A stretch of 18,788 nucleotides of DNA, taken from NCBI GenBank assembly GCA_963933095.1, contig CAWVSV010000049.1:1-18788 (forward strand), read 5' to 3'. The notes beneath the pieces were generated by a model. It saw only the letters and a list, made by a program, of their open reading frames with translations, did not search any database and was not told the origin of the DNA. The first letter of the stretch is position 1, and each line of letters begins with the position of its first letter. Below are positions 6,581 through 13,914 of this stretch, piece by piece. This stretch comes from UBA1124 sp963933095. GTDB lineage: Bacteria > Pseudomonadota > Gammaproteobacteria > Pseudomonadales > Cellvibrionaceae. Position numbers and translations under genes: made by a program.

Positions 6581-6907
6581 TTATAGGCTGGCTTCAATAA
6601 ACTCTATTAACTGCTTTTTGGTCAGAGCGCCTACTTTGGTGGAGGAGGCTTCGCCATTTTTGAAGATGATCAGAGTAGGGATGCCGCGAATATTGAACTT
6701 GGCTGGAGTTTCTTTGCTGTCATCAACATCCATTTTGGCGATGGATATTTTACCGGCATAGGTGCTGGCCAATTCGTCCAGTACCGGGGCAATCATTTTA
6801 CACGGTCCACACCATTCGGCCCAAAAGTCGACCAGAACCGGTCCTTCGGCTTTGAGTACATCGGCTTCAAAGCTGTCGTCAGTAACGTGAATGATTGCGT
6901 CGTTCAT
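6581..6907 (-). CDS. trxA: Thioredoxin 1
   Basis: Cytosolic protein-disulfide reductase of 108 residues, the same size as E. coli TrxA. It is kept reduced by thioredoxin reductase and NADPH and passes electrons to ribonucleotide reductase, methionine sulfoxide reductase and others. The active site WCGPC is at residues 32-36 and the cis-proline loop GIPT at about 75-78 (P77). The fold is complete, with FWAEWCGPCKMIAPVLDELA as the classic core segment. GGAG lies seven bases before the ATG. It sits directly upstream of rho, the common trxA-rho arrangement, but a terminator and a new promoter separate the two units. Confidence 0.98.
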   Translation of the reverse strand: MNDAIIHVTDDSFEADVLKAEGPVLVDFWAEWCGPCKMIAPVLDELASTYAGKISIAKMDVDDSKETPAKFNIRGIPTLIIFKNGEASSTKVGALTKKQLIEFIEASL

Positions 6908-7241
6908 GGTTGTTCTCCAAAATTATAGATAGTGGCTCAATATTATAATGGCCGTTATTAATTTATTATTGAAATAATAAAGATTGTGGCGCAAAGCGGC
7001 AAGCCGAGATGCGTTCTGATTGGTAATAATAGACGAAAAAGACCAGAGATAAGGATTACATCTTAAAAAAATCTAGCATCACCTACTTAGTTGTTCTATG
7101 TGGCCCATAAAAATGCCACATCTGCACTATTAAATCTCAGGTGAAGCTCTTTATTTGGTGAGCCTAAATCGGCTAGTTATTTAGCTTAGGTCAGCATCTG
7201 TAGTGGTCAGGTAATCAGTGGCAATAGATGAGCTGTTTACA
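6908..7241. other. 334-base intergenic region upstream of trxA
   Basis: The part nearest trxA is very AT-rich and holds its likely promoter. A short perfect inverted repeat (ATGTGGC at 7098-7104 and GCCACAT at 7115-7121) lies about 120 bases past the stop of the leftward hybrid kinase gene but lacks a T run. Nothing else recognisable is seen in 7122-7241. Confidence 0.5.
6942..6947 (-). promoter_or_regulatory. -10 box of the trxA promoter
   Basis: A perfect TATAAT on the minus strand at 6947-6942 lies 35 bases before the trxA ATG, giving a leader of about 28 bases. No good -35 is visible; the upstream 40 bases are almost pure A/T and may act as an UP element. A second TATAAT at 6927-6922 is too close to the ribosome binding site to be the main one. 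Confidence 0.45.
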
Positions 7242-9632
7242 TTAAGAGTCCAGTGCTCGTGGGGTAGATTTCATTAGCCCCATTTTCTCCATTGCGTTGT
7301 GGAGGTCGTTGAGCGTTACAGGCTTGCAAAGGTAGTGACTCATGCCGCTAGCGTAGACGGCTTCGCGATGTTCCTGCAAGGCGTGGGCGGTGAGGGCAAC
7401 AATAGGCGTGGCTTCCATGCTATTGGCTTTTTCATATTGGCGAATCTGGTTGGTTGCTTCAAAGCCGTCCATTTCAGGCATCTCGCAATCCATCAACACC
7501 ATATCAAAGGGTTTATCTGCCTCTTTTAATGCATTAAATGCCAGCAGACCGTTTTCAGCCATCACGGGTTCAATCTTCAATTTACCCAGCAGGCCTTTGA
7601 TAACCATGCGATTGACGGCGTTGTCTTCCGCGACTAGCACGCGCAGGTGAGCAAATAGGTTAAAGTCGCGAGCCGCGCCATGTTGCTCTTTTTCTAATTT
7701 GATATTAGCACCCAGTAAACCCGCTAATTCAGATTTTAATCGCTTCATGGAGATTGGCTTGCGCAAAGCGGTGGTAATTTTTAAATCTTGCATTACCTCG
7801 TCCGACATAGCCTCATCAGTGCCTGTGAGCATAAACATGGGCATATTAATATTGTCTGTGCGAATTCGATGCGCCAATTCTAGCCCTGTAATATCGGGTA
7901 GATGGTAGTCAAGCGAGGCAAAGTCAAAGCTGTGCTGCTGCAATAATTGTTGTGCTTGATAGCCGGTAGCGGCAATTTTTGCCTCTATTCCCCAGCTTAA
8001 GCAGTGGTGTTGGATAACATCGGCCAGGGCGTGATTATCTTCCACGATAAGTAACTTTTTGCCGACTATACAGGTGGTGATTTGATTTGAGCGAGTCGAT
8101 GGCTCGATTATTTTAGTCGACAGTTTGAAGCGCGCTGTGAACCAAAAAGTAGAGCCTTCACCCTTGATGCTCTCGACGCCAATGTGACCGTCCATAAGCT
8201 CGGCCATGCTTTTACAAATCGCCAGCCCAAGGCCAGTGCCGCCGTATTTACGAGTTGTGGAACTATCGGCTTGGCTAAAAGATTCAAACAGCTGGTTTAA
8301 GGCTTGTTGCTCGATACCAATGCCTGAGTCACGCACTGAAAAACGAATCAGTGGCTCGTCCATGGTGCAGTTTTGATCGCGTTTGGCTTCGAGTAGTACT
8401 GAACCCTCACTGGTGAATTTAAACGCATTACCGAGCAAGTTGATGAGGACTTGCCGCAGTCGAGTCGGGTCGCCGAGTAAGTGTATGGGGGTGGTGGGGC
8501 TAACATTGCCGATTAATTCGATACGGCGTTTGTTGGCGGTGGCGCCAAATAACTGAATGCAGTCTTCGATTAGGTCTTCGAGATTGAAGGGGGCTGATTC
8601 AAGCTTCATCTTGCCCGCTTCAATCTTCGAGTAATCGAGAATATCGTTAATGATATCGAGCAGGGTTTCACCGGAGCGGTGAATGACATCGAGATAGTGT
8701 TGCTGGTTTTCGTTTAATGGCGTATCGCGAAGCAACTCAACCATGCCGATTACACCGTTCATAGGGGTACGAATCTCATGACTCATGGTGGCCAAGAATT
8801 GGCTTTTGGCGCGGTTGGCATCTTCGGCGGCGGCTTTTTGGCGGCGAGTTTCGAGTTTTTCTTCTTTCTCGCTTAGCAATGCGATTTCAATCGAACGGCG
8901 CTGTTCGATATCGCCGAGTAGTTGTTCGCGCATCTGATTGATGGCGTTCACGACTCGATCCATTTCGTCGGGTTTGTCGTCGTTCTTTTTACGTTTTAAG
9001 ATTAGCGGTGTGGTTAGGCTGTCGAGGCCCAGGGTACGCGTGTACAAGGCTACCTGATCCATATGGCGGGTAAGCAGTGTGCGCACTAACCACAAAATAA
9101 ACAGCGAAATGATCAGTGTTTTGGAACCCTGCAGCAGGGCGATAAAACCAGCGCGCTCCCATAGTTTGTTATAAACGCCCTCTAAGCTTGCAGTAACAAC
9201 TAGTCGTCCGAGTTCTTGTTCTGGGGTATTGGGGTCGGCATAAATTAGCGGATACTCTTTTACCAGCACATTATTGGGGTTGTCGCCAAGTGCTACGCCC
9301 TTGGTAGAGTTCGCCATCATGGCTTGCTCGACATTGTTCCAGTCGCGCCACACTACCGTTACTTGGGCGACATCTTCTACTTCCAATACCGATTCTATCT
9401 GAACACTCAGCTGCTCTTCGTCAAAGCCCCACAGGCTTTTGGTAATACTGGCGAGAGTGGAAATACGCACCTGATCGAGGCGCGTTTCGAGTGCGGCGAC
9501 GTCATCTTGGAAGCTAGCGTAGAGCTGCAACAAAATGGCGATCATAGCGATCAGCGAGCTGGACAGAATTATCAGCCCTAGCAATTTGGTTGCGATCGGA
9601 TTTTCGCGGCTGTAGCGAGCAATATTGAACAT
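7242..9632 (-). CDS. Membrane hybrid sensor histidine kinase with two receiver domains
   Basis: Inner-membrane two-component sensor of 796 residues. In order: TM1 about 17-38; periplasmic sensor domain about 40-160 with the LWGFDEEQL motif common in this hybrid-kinase group; TM2 about 165-187; a HAMP-like linker to about 240; a coiled coil about 245-275; HisKA with phospho-acceptor H285 in SHEIRTPMNG; HATPase with N402, DSGIGI (435-440) and GGTGLGL (464-470); REC1 about 525-640 with acceptor D575; REC2 about 662-785 with acceptor D715. All catalytic residues are present, so it should be an active kinase. It resembles BarA but ends after REC2 with no HPt domain, so phosphotransfer must go through a separate HPt protein or use the REC domains internally. 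No response regulator or HPt gene is adjacent and the signal is unknown. The ribosome binding site is weak (GGAA 12 bases upstream). Confidence 0.93.
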   Translation of the reverse strand: MFNIARYSRENPIATKLLGLIILSSSLIAMIAILLQLYASFQDDVAALETRLDQVRISTLASITKSLWGFDEEQLSVQIESVLEVEDVAQVTVVWRDWNNVEQAMMANSTKGVALGDNPNNVLVKEYPLIYADPNTPEQELGRLVVTASLEGVYNKLWERAGFIALLQGSKTLIISLFILWLVRTLLTRHMDQVALYTRTLGLDSLTTPLILKRKKNDDKPDEMDRVVNAINQMREQLLGDIEQRRSIEIALLSEKEEKLETRRQKAAAEDANRAKSQFLATMSHEIRTPMNGVIGMVELLRDTPLNENQQHYLDVIHRSGETLLDIINDILDYSKIEAGKMKLESAPFNLEDLIEDCIQLFGATANKRRIELIGNVSPTTPIHLLGDPTRLRQVLINLLGNAFKFTSEGSVLLEAKRDQNCTMDEPLIRFSVRDSGIGIEQQALNQLFESFSQADSSTTRKYGGTGLGLAICKSMAELMDGHIGVESIKGEGSTFWFTARFKLSTKIIEPSTRSNQITTCIVGKKLLIVEDNHALADVIQHHCLSWGIEAKIAATGYQAQQLLQQHSFDFASLDYHLPDITGLELAHRIRTDNINMPMFMLTGTDEAMSDEVMQDLKITTALRKPISMKRLKSELAGLLGANIKLEKEQHGAARDFNLFAHLRVLVAEDNAVNRMVIKGLLGKLKIEPVMAENGLLAFNALKEADKPFDMVLMDCEMPEMDGFEATNQIRQYEKANSMEATPIVALTAHALQEHREAVYASGMSHYLCKPVTLNDLHNAMEKMGLMKSTPRALDS

Positions 9633-9671
9633 TAATGCTTATTCCAATCACGGTTAGCTAAGTGTAGCAGT

Positions 9672-9702
9672 AGTATACGGCGATATTAGACACTAATGTC
9701 AG
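9672..9702 (-). promoter_or_regulatory. Possible promoter of the hybrid kinase gene
   Basis: In the 112-base gap between hemW and the kinase gene the minus strand has TATACT (9677-9672), a good -10, and CTGACA (9702-9697), a good -35. The spacer is 19 bases, longer than ideal. The spacer overlaps a small inverted repeat GACA-CTAA-TGTC (9689-9700) that could be an operator. Confidence 0.3.
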
Positions 9703-9744
9703 GCTTTGATAGATGATATAGACGTTAATACTGTGCGCTATTTC

Positions 9745-10902
9745 TTATTCCATGTAGACCGCGAGTACTTCGTTTAAAAAACGCTGCCCTAGCGGGGTAG
9801 TTTGTAGACGCTGAGGATCGGCCAGCAGCAGTCCGCGCGCTATCAAATGTTGTCGCTGCGGCTCCAGAGCCGACACTGATAGCCCGGTTGTTTGCTGAAA
9901 TACATTAATATCGACCCCTTCAGTTAGGCGCAGGGCATTCATAACAAATTCCAGCGGTAATTGCTCTGCGCTCAGCTGTTGGCTGCCTGCTACAAAGCCG
10001 GTGATACGCTGTTGATAGTCTAGATAGTGTTGCGGTTGGCGTGCTTTATTGCGGCGCTCAATGTGTAGTTTCCCATGCGGATCAAGCTGCGTTAATTTTC
10101 CATGAGCACCGGCACCTATACCTATGTAGTCACCGAAGCGCCAGTAATTGAAATTGTGGCGTGAGTGCTTATGTGGCTGAGTGTAGGCGGATATCTCGTA
10201 CTGGTGAAATCCAGCTTGCTGCAGTAACACATGGCCGTGATCTTGGATGTCGGCCAAGGTGTCGTCTACTGGCAGGGTCGGAGGCGCTGAGTAAAATTCG
10301 GTATTCTGCTCGATGGTTAACTGATACCAGGACAAGTGTTCAGGGTTTAGCGCGAGACCCTGATGCAGGTCGTCCAAGCCCTGTTGTAGAGTTTGTTCGG
10401 GCAGTCCGTGCATTAGATCGAGATTGATATTGTCGAAGCCCGCTGCTCTTGCCATAGCCACCGCCGCTACAGCCTCACCGCTAGAGTGAATGCGTCCCAA
10501 GCGCTGTAATTGTGCGTCGTTAAAGCTCTGAATACCAATAGACAGTCGATTGACACCGGCGGCTCTGTAGCCGCTGAATTTTTCCTGCTCGAAGGTACCG
10601 GGGTTAGCTTCAAGGGTGATTTCTATGTCGTCGCTAAAGCCGATAATACTTTGCGCTGCATCGAGAACCTGGCCAATCGCTGCACTTGAAAAAAGGCTGG
10701 GGGTGCCACCGCCGATAAAAATTGAACTGAGTTTGCGTTCAGAGCAGAATTGGGCATCAATTTTTAGGTCCGCGATCAGTGCCTGTACATAGGCGTGTTC
10801 GGGCAATTCTGGCTCGGCCTTGTGGGAGTTGAAATCGCAATAGGGACATTTGCGCACACACCAAGGGATGTGAACATATAAAGAAAGAGGGGGGAGCTTC
10901 AT
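9745..10902 (-). CDS. hemW: Heme chaperone HemW (radical SAM)
   Basis: Radical-SAM family protein of 385 residues, once misannotated as oxygen-independent coproporphyrinogen III oxidase, that binds heme and delivers it to membrane respiratory enzymes. The [4Fe-4S]/SAM motif CX3CX2C is C15, C19 and C22 within WCVRKCPYCDF. SAM-binding blocks follow: IFIGGGTPSLF, TLEANPGTF and RLSIGIQSF; then NLDLMHGLP, YWRFGDYIGIGAGAHGK and the C-terminal HemW domain. The true HemN has an extra N-terminal segment and a fourth Cys pattern that are absent here. The frame extends to a TTG at 10917, but the ATG at 10900-10902, with GAGA upstream, fits the family start better. It is the last gene of the cluster, 30 bases after rdgB. 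Confidence 0.93.
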   Translation of the reverse strand: MKLPPLSLYVHIPWCVRKCPYCDFNSHKAEPELPEHAYVQALIADLKIDAQFCSERKLSSIFIGGGTPSLFSSAAIGQVLDAAQSIIGFSDDIEITLEANPGTFEQEKFSGYRAAGVNRLSIGIQSFNDAQLQRLGRIHSSGEAVAAVAMARAAGFDNINLDLMHGLPEQTLQQGLDDLHQGLALNPEHLSWYQLTIEQNTEFYSAPPTLPVDDTLADIQDHGHVLLQQAGFHQYEISAYTQPHKHSRHNFNYWRFGDYIGIGAGAHGKLTQLDPHGKLHIERRNKARQPQHYLDYQQRITGFVAGSQQLSAEQLPLEFVMNALRLTEGVDINVFQQTTGLSVSALEPQRQHLIARGLLLADPQRLQTTPLGQRFLNEVLAVYME

Positions 10903-10932
10903 AAAGTTCTCACACAACGCGGTGTTGCCTGG

Positions 10933-11529
10933 TTAACGCTGGGCGTTTAGTGTTTGCAGTAACAGCGCCATGGCGCGGGCGCGGTGACTAATTTGGTTCT
11001 TTTCGGTTTTTTTCAGCTGCGCCGAGGTGCATTTGTGCTCGGGCACATAAAAAATAGGGTCGTAGCCAAAACCATGCCTACCGCTGGCATCTTGAACAAT
11101 TTGTCCCTCCCAGCTGCCGTGGCAAATAATGGGAGTGGGGTCGTTCTCGTGACGCATAAACGCAAGTACGCAGTGAAATCGAGCACTGCGCAGTGCGTCG
11201 GGAACAAGGCGCAGCTTTTCTAGTAGCAGTTGGTTGTTGTCACTGTCGGTGGCATCAGCGCCGGCAAAGCGGGCCGAGTAAATACCCGGAGCCCCATTCA
11301 GGGCGTCCACCGCTAAACCAGAGTCGTCGGCAATTGCCGGCAAACCGCTATGAATACAGGCGTTTCTGGCTTTGATAATGGCATTTTCGATAAAACTTAG
11401 GCCGCACTCGTCGGCTTCGGGCACATCAAACTTTGACTGTGGCACTATTTCAAAATCGCAGTCCCCCAATAGCTGTTGAAACTCTTTTAACTTGCCAGCG
11501 TTGCCGCTGGCCAATACTACTTTTTTCAT
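10933..11529 (-). CDS. rdgB: dITP/XTP pyrophosphatase (Ham1 family)
   Basis: Cytosolic house-cleaning enzyme of 198 residues that hydrolyses dITP, XTP and ITP to the monophosphates, keeping deaminated purines out of DNA and RNA. Family motifs are intact: N-terminal SGNAGKLKEF, which binds the triphosphate, the SFIENAIIKAR helix, ADDSGLAVDAL with the catalytic Asp pair, PGIYSARFAG, FGYDPIF and the C-terminal SHRARA. The frame is open to a TTG 13 codons upstream, but the ATG at 11527-11529 places MKKVVLASGN exactly as in the family (about 197 residues in E. coli). The upstream ribosome binding site is weak. hemW follows after 30 bases, a pairing known in Pseudomonas. Confidence 0.95.
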   Translation of the reverse strand: MKKVVLASGNAGKLKEFQQLLGDCDFEIVPQSKFDVPEADECGLSFIENAIIKARNACIHSGLPAIADDSGLAVDALNGAPGIYSARFAGADATDSDNNQLLLEKLRLVPDALRSARFHCVLAFMRHENDPTPIICHGSWEGQIVQDASGRHGFGYDPIFYVPEHKCTSAQLKKTEKNQISHRARAMALLLQTLNAQR

Positions 11530-11573
11530 ACTTAAATCGCTTGTAGTGCGGTTATACACCCAGTTCAACCGGA

Positions 11574-12023
11574 TTAAGAGCCGCTCTGGTGCAGTTTCTT
11601 AGTGAACTTCACCGTATGCGATTTGGACTCACCTTCGGGGGTAACTTCGATAGTGAAATTAATCACTTCTTCGTGTAGGTGAAACATCGATGCTAAATAA
11701 TAAGTGGTGTTTTGTTCGGCGATTTCGATGAACTCTAAATTTTTCTTTTGTTGCATCAAATTAGACGCTTGCCCACTAATTTTAGCGGGTAGACCGAAGG
11801 TGTTATCTTTAACGACAGAGATATTGATTAATACTCGGTCTTTGGAGCGAGTTAGATTGTGGGCACGCGCCACTTCAGGCAGGATAAACGTGCTGTTAAA
11901 AACACTGAAATAGACTTTATAGTCGCCAAATTCCTCATAGGGTTTGGTGCTTTCCTGCGCACTGACAGAAGTAGTGACGGTTGTTGCCAAGCACAAAAGT
12001 ATCAGTGTGGTTAACCATTTCAT
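11574..12023 (-). CDS. DUF4426 secreted protein
   Basis: A 149-residue exported protein of unknown function. The N-terminus is a clear signal peptide (MKWLTTLILLCLATTVTTSV) with probable cleavage after SVSA, leaving a mature part of about 127 residues rich in beta strands, including YKVYFSVFNSTFILPEVARA and VLINISVVKD. This pattern and the position right after metW match the DUF4426 family, which occupies the same place in Pseudomonas genomes. The mature protein should be periplasmic. The ATG at 12021-12023 is preceded by GGAG on its strand. No catalytic motif is visible. Assignment to the family is from recognition of sequence and synteny and was not checked by search. Confidence 0.85.
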   Translation of the reverse strand: MKWLTTLILLCLATTVTTSVSAQESTKPYEEFGDYKVYFSVFNSTFILPEVARAHNLTRSKDRVLINISVVKDNTFGLPAKISGQASNLMQQKKNLEFIEIAEQNTTYYLASMFHLHEEVINFTIEVTPEGESKSHTVKFTKKLHQSGS

Positions 12024-12050
12024 TTTCGTTCTCCAAGTTCAGGGTTATCT

Positions 12051-12647
12051 TCATAGTATAGATCTTGTCAGTCGATAAATCGCGGTGTCACCAAACAGAT
12101 TCGGCAGTAGCTTGGTTAAAATTTTGAAGCTGCGTTCACTGATAACCTGACGCTGTAAAATGAGAATGCCATTCTCGCTGCACAGGTCTTCAAAGTCTTT
12201 ACAGGTACAGAAGTGAATATTGGGAGTGTCGTACCACTCCCATGGCAGCAAGTCCGATACCGGCATGCGGCCATGTATCAGTAGATGTAAGCGCGCCTTC
12301 CAGTGACCAAAATTAGGGAAGGTGACAATGCACTCTTTACCTACGCGCAGCATTTCATCCAGCACCTTGTGCGGATAGGTCATAGTCTGCAGAGCTTGGG
12401 TCATCATCACTGTGTCGAAGCTGTTGTCGGCAAAGTTGCCGAGGCCACGATCGAGATCCTGTTCAATAACATTTAAACCCTTGGCAATACAGGCACTAAT
12501 TTCGTCAGCACCAATTTCCAAGCCATAGCCTTGAGCACCTTTTTCATCACGCAGGCGCTCTAGCAGGGTTCCGTCGCCGCAGCCGAGGTCGAGAATACGG
12601 CTGTTTTGAACAATCCAATTTTGTATGATTTTTAGATCGAAGCGCAT
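12051..12647 (-). CDS. metW: Methionine biosynthesis protein MetW
   Basis: A 198-residue class I SAM-dependent methyltransferase-fold protein. The SAM-binding motif I RILDLGCGDGTLLERL lies at residues 17-32, with the acidic end of strand 2 at GLEIGADE and motif IV-like DTVMMTQALQ. MetW is nearly always encoded with MetX in proteobacteria and is reported to assist homoserine acylation in some species; its own methyl acceptor is not established. Its ATG overlaps the metX stop codon (TAATG on the coding strand), so the two are translationally coupled. The DUF4426 gene follows after 27 bases. Confidence 0.95.
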   Translation of the reverse strand: MRFDLKIIQNWIVQNSRILDLGCGDGTLLERLRDEKGAQGYGLEIGADEISACIAKGLNVIEQDLDRGLGNFADNSFDTVMMTQALQTMTYPHKVLDEMLRVGKECIVTFPNFGHWKARLHLLIHGRMPVSDLLPWEWYDTPNIHFCTCKDFEDLCSENGILILQRQVISERSFKILTKLLPNLFGDTAIYRLTRSIL

Positions 12648-13822
12648 TATCCGTTTACCTTGAGATCGCTGGCGATACTCTCTAGAAAAACATTGGCCAT
12701 GTAGTTATTGAATACCGTCTGATAGCGCTCGTTGGGTAGCAGAAAGGCATCGTGCCCGAAGCTGCTGTCGATTTCGGCATAGCTAACGGCTTTATTGGCC
12801 CCCATCAATGCGTCGACAATTTCGCGCGAGCGCTCGGGAGCAAAGCGCCAGTCAGAATTAAACGACACCACTAAAAACTGACACTGAGCGCGTTTGAATG
12901 CCTCCACCGGGTTGTCTTGATATTCGCGGGCCAGGTCGAAATAGTCGAGTGCCCGGGTCATTAGAAGATAGGTGTTGGCGTCGAAACTGTCGGCAAATAT
13001 GCCGCCCTGATAGCGCAGGTAGCTTTCGATTTGAAACTCAACCGGCTCGTCCACACCCTGTTCAAAACTCCCCGAACGCAATTCTCGGCCGAACTTTTTG
13101 CCCATACCATCGCCAGACAAATAGGTGATATGGCCGATCATGCGGGCCACTGATAGGCCGCTTTTAGGGTAGCTTTGGTGCTCTTGGTAGCGGCCATTAT
13201 GATATTCAGGGTCCGCCAAAATTGCCTGACGCGCAGTCTCGTTAAAGGCGATATTCTGTGCCGATAACTTCATGGCTGAGGCGATTACCACGCAGTGTTT
13301 AATACGATCGGGGTACTCCAGTGCCCAGCGCATAGCTTGCATGCCGCCGAGACTGCCACCAATAACGGCGGCCCAGCAACTTATGCCTAGCCGATCGGCT
13401 AGTCGTACTTGTGAATTGACCCAATCCCGCACTCGCAGCTTGGGAAAATCGGGCCCCCATGGTTTGTCGGTGGCGGGATTGATACTGGTGGGGCCGGTCG
13501 AACCGTTGCAGCCGCCGAGGTTATTGAGGCTAACAATAAAAAATTTATCAGTGTCGATCGGTTTGCCTGGGCCGATATAGTGATTCCACCAGCCGGGTTT
13601 GCGATCATCAAAATCGTGAAAGCCAGCGGCATGATGGTGCCCCGAGAGAGCGTGGCAAATCAGGATAGCATTGCTGGCATTGGCGTTGAGCTGACCATAC
13701 GTTTCATACACCAGTTGGTAGGGGCCAAGCTCGCGACTGCAAGCAAGTTCTAGCGGGGTATTAAACGCCATTGTTTGCGGGCATACCAAGCCGACAGAAT
13801 CAGCGGGAAAATCCTCGGGCAT
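12647..13822 (-). CDS. metX: Homoserine O-acyltransferase MetX
   Basis: Alpha/beta-hydrolase enzyme of 391 residues that acylates the hydroxyl of L-homoserine, the first committed step of methionine synthesis, before sulfhydrylation. The nucleophile is S157 in GGSLGGMQAMRW, with D324 in the NSDWRFAPERS segment and H357 in SSFGHDAFLLP completing the triad. The oxyanion/substrate segments CHALSG and NNLGGCNGSTGPTSINPATD are intact. Related MetX enzymes of gammaproteobacteria use either succinyl-CoA or acetyl-CoA; the sequence alone does not let me say which. The frame is open to a TTG at 13858, but the ATG at 13820-13822 is preceded by GAGAGAGAT, a good ribosome binding site, and gives the usual N-terminus. 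Translational coupling to metW marks a two-gene unit inside the larger cluster. Confidence 0.95.
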   Translation of the reverse strand: MPEDFPADSVGLVCPQTMAFNTPLELACSRELGPYQLVYETYGQLNANASNAILICHALSGHHHAAGFHDFDDRKPGWWNHYIGPGKPIDTDKFFIVSLNNLGGCNGSTGPTSINPATDKPWGPDFPKLRVRDWVNSQVRLADRLGISCWAAVIGGSLGGMQAMRWALEYPDRIKHCVVIASAMKLSAQNIAFNETARQAILADPEYHNGRYQEHQSYPKSGLSVARMIGHITYLSGDGMGKKFGRELRSGSFEQGVDEPVEFQIESYLRYQGGIFADSFDANTYLLMTRALDYFDLAREYQDNPVEAFKRAQCQFLVVSFNSDWRFAPERSREIVDALMGANKAVSYAEIDSSFGHDAFLLPNERYQTVFNNYMANVFLESIASDLKVNG

Positions 13823-13914
13823 ATCTCTCTCATTTGCATCGTTCAAAAACAGCGGCAAGTCTAAAGATGCCAGCGCTTAGCCGCAAGCATGTGTTGTCAG
13901 CTAGTGAAACTCGA

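Noticed and set aside
7098..7121. Perfect 7-bp inverted repeat downstream of the hybrid kinase gene
   Set aside because: Loop of ten bases and no T run on either side, so a terminator call is not supported.
10903..10917. TTG start for hemW, with similar TTG extensions for rdgB (11568), metX (13858) and the exported protein (1539)
   Set aside because: In each case a downstream ATG gives the family-typical N-terminus or signal peptide, with a better ribosome binding site for hemW and metX.
13272..13580. A 102-codon + strand open frame
   Set aside because: Antisense to the catalytic part of metX; composition is that of a shadow frame.
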